A stretch of DNA of 43,767 nt from Neoconidiobolus thromboides FSU 785 (taxonomy: Eukaryota > Entomophthoromycota > Entomophthoromycetes > Entomophthorales > Neoconidiobolaceae): contig MU626422.1 in the NCBI GenBank assembly GCA_025603075.1, forward strand, positions 1 to 43,767, read 5' to 3'. The notes beneath the pieces are model-generated. The model saw only the letters and a program-made list of their open reading frames with translations. It was not told the DNA's origin and did no database searches. A program made the translations under genes and the position numbers. Positions within the stretch are counted from its first letter, which is position 1. Every line of letters begins with the position of its first letter. Of the stretch, positions 20,845 through 30,427 are shown in pieces.

Positions 20845-22632
20845 TTAAAAAGTAAACCGATACTTGTAAGCTATTTTAAATGATTTAAGGCGCTTATTCA
20901 AATGATCACAAGCAATTTTACTATCATCAAACCTGGCCAATTGTACACTGTCCTTTTCCAACCATAAAATGCATAACTGGATTTTGTTTACTATATCAGT
21001 ACTCACTTTCTCGTCAAAAGCATATTGCTCCAGGGCATTCAAATAAAACGTAATTACCGGTAGTAAATCCCTAGCGTTACTTGCTATTACCCACGGATAT
21101 TCATTCTCGCATATCTCTCTATCAAATAAAGTGTAAAACAATTCCCATAAATCATTTGCTGCTTCTAGTCCAACTGGCCATAACCAATCATAAGGCAAAA
21201 CATGAGGACATGAACTAATAAAAGAGATGGGGTCTACTATAAAGAGTTTACTAATTAATAACATTAGATATCCAAAAGAGCCTAAAGATCCGGAATTATC
21301 GGATTGTAAACGACCATAAGAATGAAGTTCTGTAATTTGCGAAAAAGACAGAAAGCGGTAACTTTTATAATTTTGTGGAGTGGTTTGTATTTCACTGTCT
21401 AATTCCTGAATCATGTTAATAATATTAGTGATGTCAAAATAAAACCTATTGATTGGATATATGTTGGAACTATTTTTTAAAATAGATCTACCATTGATAT
21501 AGGATTGTGAAAGTTCTAGGTAGTTAGATAATGCTTTAGAGTGATAATAAACATCTTCATAGATAATGGGAGTTTTAAAATTAAAATTATGAGTATCAAC
21601 TCCTTTTAACAAATTACCTGGTTCTATTTTAGTAATTTTATCTTTTGCTAACCTAGCAATTGTTGGCAGACATAATGTTTTATTCTTGATATGAGTCAAA
21701 GGCAAGATTTTGATGTTTTTAAACATTAAAGGACACTCTGTGACATTATACAAAGATATTTGTAAAAGTAGCAAAATTTCCCATAATGTTTGTTTCCAAT
21801 AAGTTTCTGTAAAGTCACACTTAAATGAAGATGTTTGTTCTATCTTATCTATTGGTATAACCCCTAATAACTCTGACATACGTACAGCTTGTCCTAGATA
21901 CAATCTAGCTGTCCCAAAATCTCCTTTGAATAAATATTCTCCAGTGATCAAAGCCAATGCAGCTACATTTTGTAGGCTTGGGTTAGCATAACTTTGAATG
22001 ATTTTACTTTCGATACCACTATTGAAGTTAAGTAAAACTGACTTCAATTCTTGTGGTAGTTCAATCAGTTGACACATGGATTGTACTAACATGGCCTTTA
22101 GCAAAGTGCTTTCTTTTTGTCTAAAGATGGAATTGATTTGATCTGCTGAAAACCAGAGAGCGTCTGAGTCTAGGTATTGGCAATAAATGGCGGTGAAGCA
22201 ATCAAACAATTTTAAAGGATTAATACCATTTATTTGGTTTGGTATTATCTTTAATTCAACTTCAGGGCTGTAATCGGTTTGGAAGTACAATTTCATTTGA
22301 ATCAAAGTTAGCTGTTTAGTATAATATTCGAATCCTTTTGTAAAATATGATTGAAACTGAAAATGTTTACTTTGGATGTTATTTTTTTCTAACTGCGTTC
22401 CTCTGGGCTTGTGTTTTATATGGGTCAATTCTCTTTGCATATCAATGCATCGGTTCGCCCATTGTAAATACTTTTGGATTGATATACCTAGGTCAGATGC
22501 TACTCCAGTTAGCCCTTCTATTTTTAAGCTTTTTAAGATCCTATTGAATTCGGTTTCAATGCTTTTAATTCTACTTATTGCTTTATTTCGATACGATTCT
22601 TTGTTCCATTTACAGCTACCTCCTTTCTCCAT
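20845..22632 (-). CDS. MHR-only fungal transcription-factor-like protein, paralogue 4
   Basis: A 595-aa intronless ORF from ATG. It has the best-preserved middle homology region of the family: PLKLFDCFTAIYCQYLD, STLLKAMLVQSMCQLIELP, PSLQNVAALALITGEYLF, then ARLYLGQAVRMSELLGVIP, which is the typical xxxLGxAxRMAxxLGL block of Zn2Cys6 regulators. KQTLWEILLLLQISL and LPTIARL follow, and the C-terminal family signature SLGSFGYLMLLISKLFIVDP is present. The N-terminus MEKGGSCKWNKESYRNKA has a lone Cys-Lys-Trp that could be all that is left of a zinc cluster, but no other cluster cysteines are in place. Codon use is a little less A+T-rich than its neighbours. Its role is inferred from fold alone. Confidence 0.85.
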   Translation of the reverse strand: MEKGGSCKWNKESYRNKAISRIKSIETEFNRILKSLKIEGLTGVASDLGISIQKYLQWANRCIDMQRELTHIKHKPRGTQLEKNNIQSKHFQFQSYFTKGFEYYTKQLTLIQMKLYFQTDYSPEVELKIIPNQINGINPLKLFDCFTAIYCQYLDSDALWFSADQINSIFRQKESTLLKAMLVQSMCQLIELPQELKSVLLNFNSGIESKIIQSYANPSLQNVAALALITGEYLFKGDFGTARLYLGQAVRMSELLGVIPIDKIEQTSSFKCDFTETYWKQTLWEILLLLQISLYNVTECPLMFKNIKILPLTHIKNKTLCLPTIARLAKDKITKIEPGNLLKGVDTHNFNFKTPIIYEDVYYHSKALSNYLELSQSYINGRSILKNSSNIYPINRFYFDITNIINMIQELDSEIQTTPQNYKSYRFLSFSQITELHSYGRLQSDNSGSLGSFGYLMLLISKLFIVDPISFISSCPHVLPYDWLWPVGLEAANDLWELFYTLFDREICENEYPWVIASNARDLLPVITFYLNALEQYAFDEKVSTDIVNKIQLCILWLEKDSVQLARFDDSKIACDHLNKRLKSFKIAYKYRFTF

Positions 22633-24494
22633 TTGGAATTAGCTTATATTTAAGTATACGTTAGCTATAAAACTGTAAAAGTTCAATTTTAATTAATTTT
22701 GGGTACGATACAAAAAGTATTTAAAAACTAGTATAATTTATTAATTATTTTGAATAAAAAACAAAAGTACAATAAACTCTTTTAAACTTTTAAGATTTAA
22801 CTTTGCATAATGCATTTCTAAAATTAAATTAAAATATTTAAGCAAACGAAAGCCGGAAAATAGATTAGGATTATTTAATAAAATTAGTGAAAGTGGCAGT
22901 AAACTTTATTTGAAATAAGAATTAAAGCAGTGATGAGTAGAATAAAATATGCTATAGTTGGAATTTCATGAAACATATCGATCATTCACAACTACAGTAT
23001 ATTGAAAAGTATAACAAATCAACAATCAATACCTTTCAATTTGTATTAAGTTTAATATTGAGGCTTTTTTTTAGCAAACTACTAATAATTGCCTCAGTAT
23101 ACACATTAGATATAATAGATAGAATAAATAGTAAAGAAGTAGCAAGTTGATGCTCGATTTACTCACCTGTGTCAGGCTCAAGAGTAAAGCAGACTACATT
23201 TAAAAGCTTCAAAGTTTAGAAATAAATGTAAAAAACATAAAAAAGTATTAGTTGTATTATCGAAGTATCTGATGATGGTATTCTACACATAATTGCATTG
23301 ATATGAATTGATCTTATATTTATTAATCTGACTTACCTTTGTGAAGTTAAATGTAATATTTTTAACTTTTTAAACTGTCTTTTAATAACATCTATTCCAT
23401 TAATATAAAAGGAAGAATTGAAAATCAATTTGAGTAACTTTAATCTATTTGGACTTAGATATTGAATAACTTCAATATTTATGCGACTAGTCTTAAATTC
23501 AAATAATTCAAGTTAATTTAGATAATCTCTAAATTATTAGTGACTGTCTATAATTTATAGAATTGATGACTATTTTCTTTGTTTGGCAAATTAATATTGC
23601 TATCATTCTTATAATTATATAATTATAACTACTATAATTTATAGATATAACATTTGAACAATAATTTGTCAATTGAATTTTGTTTTCATGTATACATAAA
23701 TGCTTCATCAAAGTCTCATTTTGTTTGATAAACTTTTGATATTTACTGAACCTAGATTCACTGTAGTGTGAATAAGCTAAGTTCCATTTGATAACCCTAT
23801 TTACTATCTCAAATAAATATTTACTTAAAAAATATAACTTCGTTAACCCAAGTAGATCTATATATTAGGGTACTTCTCCCAATAAAATATCTAAAGATTG
23901 ATTAGACTTAATTGACATCTCAAATTACAAACGATATAGAAGATAGTTTGTATAAAGCTATGGTTAAAGTCCGTTTTTGTAGGTTCAAGAAATTAAAAAC
24001 TGTATTTTTTTTATGAGAATTTAAAAACTGAACTGAATGTAGCTATAAATTCTACTAGCTAGTAAACTAAGTCTATCTCTCATATTGCTTAATTTGCGTA
24101 ATCAGTAGTTGTTTTACTTTTGCTTACAATAAATTATCCCAGATAAATAATATTTGTTAGAAAAATAAATATAAATCCTGATATTTAGCTCAATAACTAA
24201 CGCTGTTCGTTTTAATCACAATCTATAACGTTATCATTGAATACTTACAATCTAATATCTTATATAAAATATATATTAAGGTTTTAAGCATTCATCGTAA
24301 ACCAATTCACTTTTTAAAAACGATAATTTTTTATAAATAATTTTACTTTTATTTAAGCTATAGTATAATACAATACTAAAGGTTTTCCTAATATCGAACA
24401 AGTGATACCATAGTAATTGGACATTCAAACATACAAAAATAAATAAATAATAAAAATATACAGAGTATTCACATTTAATAGAGATCGCTAGAGG
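22633..24494. other. Intergenic region with relic A of an LRR-like gene
   Basis: Apart from the decayed segment at 23342-23823 no gene is visible. A 60-codon plus-strand ORF at 22968-23150 has no recognisable feature. The stretch 23824-24494 appears empty. Confidence 0.5.
23342..23823 (-). pseudogene. Decayed LRR/F-box-like gene fragment, inverted copy A
   Basis: A 482-bp segment that is the reverse complement of 33723-34207, with only four substitutions that I can find and one 3-nt gap. On the minus strand it encodes in one frame EIVNRVIKWNLAYSHYSE and onward up to a TAG, then, after a frame change, LELFEFKTSR and LKLLKLIFNSSFYING, which has leucine-rich-repeat-like spacing. The disruptions are shared with copy B, so decay preceded the duplication or the copies were homogenised. 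The similarity ends at an abrupt breakpoint next to CAAAGGTAAGT. The parent family is not certain. Confidence 0.65.
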
Positions 24495-24881
24495 CTAAGT
24501 GTACTCACAAAAGACATTGCCTTGAACCTGTCGTTGACAACGAGTTCCTGACTCACATAGACAAAGGACATAATTTTCTTGAGCGTAAGTGTAAAACTCC
24601 CTAATACAATTATCACAAGACATAACTCTTTCACGACAGCCTCCACCATAGTTCCTCAAACTATTCCGCTAATTCTTTAGTGGATTCTTTAACACTTTGA
24701 TTCTTGAATTCTTTGTTACACACCTCGTCCAATTAGGCTTTGCCCTCCCATCCTTGTACTTAACAGAGCTATAGTTGGATATAAATTTAACTTTATACTG
24801 ACTATGGTATTTCACAATGGATCTACGAAGCCCAAGGGTAGGAACAACGGTAATAAGTAAAAGAATAAGAGTAAACTTCAT
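24495..24881 (-). CDS. Small secreted cysteine-rich protein, two exons
   Basis: Exon 1 is 24881-24720 (54 codons), the intron 24719-24669 (51 nt, GTAACA...AATTAG with a CACTAAAG branch-like site, phase 0) and exon 2 24668-24495. The joined protein is 111 aa. Residues 1-17 (MKFTLILLLITVVPTLG) are a typical signal peptide. The mature part is basic at first and then cysteine-rich, with eight cysteines spaced ...TRC, GGGCRER, SCDNC, LCLC, TRC and VFC, which could form four disulfides. Without the intron, exon 1 would stop after a non-conserved 16-residue tail and the cysteine-rich exon would be lost. I do not recognise the family. The size, signal and cysteines fit an extracellular effector-like or defence-like protein, but no function can be assigned. 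A TATA-like element lies ~50 bp upstream. Confidence 0.7.
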
Positions 24882-24929
24882 TTTGTTTATCAGATTTTAA
24901 TAACAACAATAATCGCTTTTCTTCTTCTT

Positions 24930-24936
24930 TATATAT
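24930..24936 (-). promoter_or_regulatory. TATA-like element upstream of the secreted protein gene
   Basis: On the minus strand GATATATAAAG lies about 50 bp before the ATG at 24881, followed by a purine-rich leader. The position fits a core promoter. Confidence 0.4.
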
Positions 24937-25052
24937 CGTAGTTATATCTCACTTATAGCCTCTATTTTGTATAGTATAGAGTAAAGTTCAAGGTCTGATT
25001 TCATCTTTCTTTCTTAAAAATATAATTTTCTAAATTATTATCCCGTTTTTAT

Positions 25053-25146
25053 ATATATATTTGTGTTTAAGAATTTTACTAATAACTTTTCCACTCAAAT
25101 AGCACTCAAAAGGTAGAAAAGGTGATGAAGCCAAAAAACATCCCCC
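25053..25146 (+). mobile_element. MITE copy 8 (degenerate left end)
   Basis: The right end ACATCCCCC and the core CCACTCAAATAGCACTC are recognisable. The left end has lost its G run and reads TATATATTTGTGTTTAAG. The right flank is ATAT (25147-25150) and the left flank is also ATAT-like, so the exact start is uncertain. Confidence 0.75.
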
Positions 25147-25310
25147 ATATGGAAATAAGAATAAGACCAGATTCAATAAATTTAGATCATTATAATAAAC
25201 AAGCTATATCAGTGTTAGGCTTTGGTGTTTTATATTTGAAAGATGATAAAACAATGAAAAAAGTTTACTTTGATTATTTATCTGAAATATTAAATCATGA
25301 TTCAGCATAT

Positions 25311-25407
25311 AGGGATATATTTTTGTGTTTAAGAATTTTACTAACAATCTTTTCACTCAAATAGCGCTTAAAAAATGGAAAAATAATGAAATCAAAAAAA
25401 TATCCCC
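25311..25407 (+). mobile_element. MITE copy 9, inserted in a relic ORF
   Basis: A 97-bp copy flanked by ATAT (25307-25310 and 25408-25411). Ends are AGGGATATATTTTTGTG and ATATCCCC. Taking out the element and one ATAT restores the reading frame of the surrounding relic, which confirms the boundaries. Confidence 0.9.
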
Positions 25408-26047
25408 ATATACAGGAAATTGTTTGATTGATTTAATCTCTACAGAGCTTTTATTTAAGTTTACAAAAATTAATATATGGGGAGATACAGAAAATCATTT
25501 TTAATCTCAAGAGTTTCTGCGTTATGTATTTAAAAAAATTAATAAATAAATAACAGTCTAAATACTGGTCTTGGTTTTTTTGCTAAGCATCACAGAAAAA
25601 GTATAAAAGAAACAAAAATACAAAAAGAATAATAAAGATACAAGGCATTAATAAGTATTTGCATTTTATTAAACATAACAATAAATTACATTGTTATCCA
25701 GTATCTGATACATCAAAAAAAAGCGATATAGTTCCAATTAAAGTTATAGAGTCTATAGAAAATACAAAAATTAAAAGATCAATCCCAGCTTATCTTACGA
25801 AGATAACAGAGAATTAAAATTTTTGATGTTTATTAAGCAAGTAAGTAAGTTTGTTGAATGATAGAAATAGATTATTAAATGTTGATTACTTAAGTTATTA
25901 ATAGTTAAGTTAATAAATAGTCAAAGAACAAGTAATTGTAATAATATATAAATACTATTATTACTTGTACCATATAGAGATGGTTAATTGTAGTTTTGGG
26001 GCTAACCACTCCCTCCCATGCAGCTATTCATTAACCTAATAATATAT

Positions 26048-26145
26048 AGGGATGTATTTTTGTGTTTAAGGATTTTGCTAACAATTTTTCCGCTCAAATA
26101 GGGCTTAGAAAATGGAAAAAGTAATGAAAACAAAAAAACATCCTC
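26048..26145 (+). mobile_element. MITE copy 10
   Basis: A 98-bp copy flanked by ATAT (26044-26047 and 26146-26149). Ends are AGGGATGTATTTTTGTG and ACATCCTC. Its right ATAT is also the left ATAT of the 297-bp repeat that follows, so the two elements abut. Confidence 0.88.
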
Positions 26146-26149
26146 ATAT

Positions 26150-26444
26150 TAATAATGTAATTATAACATTAAAATAGTTTATTTGTTATCAAACAAATCT
26201 GTAATATTGGCTATAAAGTGGTCAATAATAAATATTTCTCAATAAAGTTTTATAAGAATATGTATTTAAGATCTGGTAGAAATTCAACTAACTTACAGTA
26301 TAAACTATAATAGAATGATTTAGAACTGTGTCTGGGTACTTTTGTTTTAATAAAAAATTTGTTTTTATAGAATTTTAACGAAGTTTTAAAATACAAAATT
26401 TTTAAAAAATTGGATAAAATAATGAAACTAATTTAGACAACCCC
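26150..26444 (+). repeat. 297-bp dispersed repeat, copy 2
   Basis: This is a direct copy of 27-323, 295 bp long here, again bounded by ATAT (26146-26149 and 26445-26448). It ends in TTTAGACAACCCC. Differences from copy 1 are scattered substitutions and a few small indels, for example around 26190-26220 and 26370-26410. Confidence 0.6.
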
Positions 26445-26548
26445 ATATTATAAATGAATAGTTTTGTCAATATAAAACTTGGTATATATAGTACCTTCAA
26501 CCTATTACGACTATACCAAGGAAAATATTTAAATATTTTTCTTGATAT

Positions 26549-26644
26549 GGAGATGTATTTTTGTGTTTAAGAATTTGCTAACAAATTTTCCGCTTAAATA
26601 GCGCTTAAAAAAATGAAAATAATGAAGTCAAAAAAAACACTCCT
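26549..26644 (+). mobile_element. MITE copy 11
   Basis: A 96-bp copy with left flank ATAT (26545-26548) and right flank GTAT (26645-26648), i.e. one change in the duplication. Ends are GGAGATGTATTTTTGTG and ACACTCCT; the core CCGCTTAAATAGCGCTTAA is intact. Confidence 0.85.
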
Positions 26645-27036
26645 GTATAATTGTGATAGAGACTATGTTACTTTTTTAATCTCATGTTTTATTGAATAAA
26701 GAGCAAAAAAGTGTTACAAAAAGTTTATAAAATTGTTTCAATAGTCTGTTGCAAATTATTTATCTTATTGCTGAAAATCAATTAAATAAAGTTTGAATTT
26801 GATATAATATAGAATATAACAGATGATAATAGAGCTAAACAACTATAAATATTTTTATAACGTTATAATCAGTGATACCAAGTATTCTTTATATACCATT
26901 CGTAAATATTAATTGATAGTATGTTTAAAATTCTGGATAGATTTCATTTATTTTGAATTAATAATTAAAACTTTTAAATATCTTTAATTTTTATTTTTAT
27001 TTTTATTAATAGAAAAAATTTTATAGCGCACTTAAA

Positions 27037-28344
27037 TTAATGTTTAGCACTAGTAGCATCACCAACTTTAATAAGATCAACAAGGGTTATTACTGAATCT
27101 ATTGAACCAAGGATAAGTCCTAAGAGACCAACAATAATAACAACGACAGTTAATATATATTCCCAAATAGGACGATTTCTCCATCCAAAGAGTTTGTAAT
27201 GACAGGCAACAGGGACTAAAAACACAATTAAACAATTTGAAATAGCGCCTACCAAGGACATAAGGGCAGAAAAATAGGGTACAAACATAGCAATAACAGT
27301 CAAAATAGCTCCAATGATAGTTCTCAAAATTACACGAAGAACAAATTCTCTTGAAGCTGAGATATACTTGCGATCTATTTTTAACAAATTCTCCTGTTCT
27401 AAAGAGAAGGAACAAATGTAAATAGGAGCTGCAAGGATAACATGTAAAGTGATGAGTACTTTAGCGATGACTGATGCGGCACCTTGTGGAAGGGAGTCTA
27501 AAATGGGTGATTTCACGTCACTACCATAGTATAAATATCCAGTAATACCTATCAAAAGATACATAAAAGTAATGCTTCCAACTGCAAACATCATGACTTT
27601 ATTCCATGATTTTGGATGACGCATACTACCTTCAACATGTGGATAGACGACGTTACCACCATACGAGAAAGCTATAGTTGCAAGAGAAAGTGGGATACCT
27701 CGCCATATAGCAACCTCAGTAACTGGAGGTGGGTGATCTGGGCTATTGTATTGAATACCACCACCAATCGCAACACAGAAAACAACTACTAATGTACAAA
27801 AAGCACCAAAAGCAGCTAAAATGGCGACTTCCTTTAAACTTTTAAGAACTGCAGAAGGTACAGTAATTATAACACCAGCTATAAGGATCCATATCCTGAA
27901 CCCAAGTATATCATTGCCATTATTAAAATCACTTATCAAGCTGCTTACAGTCTTACCAGTTAACAAAATATAGATACAAGCGGCTGAAAGACTAATAGAA
28001 TAGTGAAAAACTTTGACAAAATACCTTCCAAATTTTCCAAATGCGGCCTCGCCTACATCTGGGAATTCTTCCAATCGTTGGTTTGGTTTATAATAAAGAC
28101 ATTCGATTAAAAGTCTACTTGTATAGATTGCAATAAAAGCGGTTAGCACAAAGAAAACAAGGGAGATCCAGCCACCTTGCTTTACAGCATAGGGAAGACC
28201 GAGTGTACCAGTTCCAGCAACGACACAAACAATATTCACATAAGCTCCAAAACTGGAACCGGTTCTGTGATCGTCTTTTGCAATACTATGGATGGATGCA
28301 ATATCATCAATCTCGAATTGAGATTTGGTTACTTTATCAGACAT
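27037..28344 (-). CDS. Amino-acid/auxin permease family transporter (vacuolar AVT type)
   Basis: A 435-aa intronless ORF. The frame opens at a TTG at 28350, two codons before the ATG at 28344 that I use. After a ~30-residue acidic cytosolic tail (SQFEIDDIASIHS) the first membrane segment contains the family hallmark CVVAGTGTLGLPYAVKQGGW. About ten to eleven hydrophobic segments follow, including RGIPLSLATIAFSYGGNVVYP, the conserved central helix with the FSYGG...P pattern, and a terminal SLVGAISNCLIVFLVP helix. Length and motifs match the Aa_trans (SLC32/SLC36/AVT) family, which moves neutral amino acids across vacuolar or endosomal membranes, usually coupled to protons. The substrate cannot be told from sequence. 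Its codon use is clearly less A+T-biased than the rest of the window, suggesting a well-expressed, conserved gene. Confidence 0.92.
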   Translation of the reverse strand: MSDKVTKSQFEIDDIASIHSIAKDDHRTGSSFGAYVNIVCVVAGTGTLGLPYAVKQGGWISLVFFVLTAFIAIYTSRLLIECLYYKPNQRLEEFPDVGEAAFGKFGRYFVKVFHYSISLSAACIYILLTGKTVSSLISDFNNGNDILGFRIWILIAGVIITVPSAVLKSLKEVAILAAFGAFCTLVVVFCVAIGGGIQYNSPDHPPPVTEVAIWRGIPLSLATIAFSYGGNVVYPHVEGSMRHPKSWNKVMMFAVGSITFMYLLIGITGYLYYGSDVKSPILDSLPQGAASVIAKVLITLHVILAAPIYICSFSLEQENLLKIDRKYISASREFVLRVILRTIIGAILTVIAMFVPYFSALMSLVGAISNCLIVFLVPVACHYKLFGWRNRPIWEYILTVVVIIVGLLGLILGSIDSVITLVDLIKVGDATSAKH

Positions 28345-30427
28345 TATCAAATTTAAAGTGATAGATATGAATTATTAGGAGAAGATGTAAAATAAACAAG
28401 TCTAGGAATATAGGGAAAGTCGTAGTTAGTAGCTCAAAAGGAAATCAGTTAACGTAGGAATTTACTTAATAGAAATTCCTTGAAAGAAAAAAATATAAAA
28501 AAATATAAATTAATTTGAACTAATTTATAGTGGTTTTTATATTTTCGAAACTTTATTGGAAATCATGCTTATACTATTTAAAGAATAAAATGTACTCTAA
28601 AAAAAGGCAAATTGTCATATAACCTTTATCAAGCTGATGCACATGATATTTATCAGAGTCAATTAATGAAATTATTAAAAAAAAATAAAACTTAAATAAA
28701 ATGTTTAACCAAACTGTTATAAAATCTATCTTCATTATGTTGGATCTTAGCTTTAAATAGATTTTTATTTTATCATCGATGACCTTTAAGGTGACTCAAG
28801 TAAAACATTTCTCGCTATAGGCCTATTAATACACTTACATTCCCTTTATTTTATTAATTGAGTATATTTAAATATATTTCAATTGATATAATGAATCTAC
28901 TATCCTATTAGTAAATACAAAATTGGTATAAAAAGATGGATAAAAATGAGGTTATTCAAACAGAATATGAATTGATACCTTAATACAATCAGGCACTTAT
29001 ATAAAGCTTAAAAACATTACAAATTATTAAAGAAATTTATGGGTTAATTTTAGTGAGACCCTGAGGGAAATAGTCAGGGGTTTCAAAAGGTCAAGCTATA
29101 GAATTTAAATAAATGAATATCACTTGGCCATAAAACTCATAAGGTAAATGGATAACATGACTGAAAAAAATAAAAAAAGAAAGTTGTTGTTTCAAATGTG
29201 ACTAGGTTCTTCTTTAAAATTAATTGAGCTAAAAATAAACAATCGCTTTGACATCTTGACACTTCCACCACTTTACCCTACTAATTTAGGACACATTTGA
29301 GTAATAGCGGTCAAATTTGGCAGAATATTATGTCAATTACGTCAGAATTGATAAGAAAGTAATATATTACCTTAATAGGTTGTTTTTTTTACTTATTATC
29401 ACTTTTAAGAACATAATTATAACATAAATGAATATTTCTATTAATTCTCTAAATTTTCTAACCAAAATTCAACTTTTGTGTAAGTAAAATAAAAACTTAA
29501 AGCTTTTATCTAAAGATAATAATAAACTGTGACAAATTCTATCGTACCATTCCATTATACTTCAGAACAATTATATAAATAATAAATATTTAATTTTTAC
29601 AGTTAAGCCTCATACTATTCACCATTAATTTTTAATTCAAGCATTATTTAAAATGTTTGGTTTCTAAACTTTATTAGAAATATAATGTTAACATACAAAT
29701 CATTTCCAAAATGTTTATACTCTAATTCTGATCACATATAAATTACGATATAAATTACAATATAAACTAAAGTATAAATTAACCTGGCATATTCTATTGT
29801 CTTTAAGCTATATTTTTATTAAAATAGCTAGAATTATAAATCTTTGTTTAAAGTATTATTTAAATTTAAAATATAAAAAACTTAATTTAAGTTTAAAATA
29901 ATTTAGCTAAAGCTTTTGAATATAGAGACTATTATAATTAAAATAAAAACTTGAAATTCTCAAAGTTTATATAAAATGTGTTAAAAGAAGTGATGATATA
30001 CATTTGAGTGAGTAAATAACAATAACAAGTTAAGAAGCTTGTTCGGATTTCTAATAAAGTTGATTAATTTCCAATATCAACAATTATATATGTTATCTAG
30101 TTTATTGTCGTAATCCACCTATTCAGATATATATTAATTGAAATATTGTAAACCTATTAAAATAAAAAAATTTATACACTGTCTTAGTTAAAAGATCTCC
30201 TAAATTTCTACACTTTGAACACATGTGTTTGAACTTAAAATGAAACAAAACGTAACCTAAACCTATACACAACACAAATCTAAATAACAACTAGTAAATT
30301 GGAGGACATTAATTTACTTCATACCAACTATAAAAATAAGGACGTGAATATCTTTATTTTAAATTAAACGAAAAATAACTTTATTTAAAAAAAGCGAAAT
30401 ATAAAAAATCAATAAATAGCAATCATG
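28345..30427. other. 2.1-kb gene-free region
   Basis: No coding region, MITE or tRNA is seen. A short tandem array of ATATAAATTAC-like 11- to 12-mers lies at about 29737-29786. The region upstream of 28344 must hold the transporter promoter, but no clear motif stands out. Confidence 0.5.

Larger units (their letters stand above)
25029..25817 (+). pseudogene. Transposase-like relic interrupted by two MITEs
   Basis: The coding relic is found in pieces. The first, 25149-25310, begins MEIRIRPDSINLDHYNK and ends LSEILNHDSAY. Directly after MITE copy 9 the same frame resumes at 25412 with TGNCLIDLISTELL and INIWGDTENHF, then a TAA and SQEFLRYVFKKINK. Further on, shifted frames give GLGFFAKHHRKS near 25567 and INKYLHFIKHNNKLHCYP near 25650, ending with a TAA near 25817. 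Removing MITE copy 8 and one ATAT likewise joins an upstream KLLSRFY to the start of the first piece. The strand-Asp (IWGD) and later FFAKHH pattern resembles the acidic-residue spacing of DDE-type transposases, but I cannot name the family. It is dead: stops, frameshifts and insertions. Confidence 0.55.
24882..27036. other. Transposon-rich intergenic region
   Basis: It contains MITE copies 8 to 11, the second copy of the 297-bp repeat and a decayed transposase-like ORF. An imperfect palindrome (ACAAGTAAT...ATTACTTGT) lies at about 25928-25969. No intact gene is present. Confidence 0.65.

Noticed and set aside
22347-22642. Plus-strand ORFs over the 5' end of paralogue 4
   Set aside because: They are antisense shadows of a conserved protein-coding region.
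22968-23150. 60-codon plus-strand ORF with a hydrophobic middle
   Set aside because: No partner exon, motif or homology is visible; likely chance.
27077-27415. Cysteine-rich-looking minus-strand ORF of 112 codons
   Set aside because: It is another frame of the amino-acid transporter gene.
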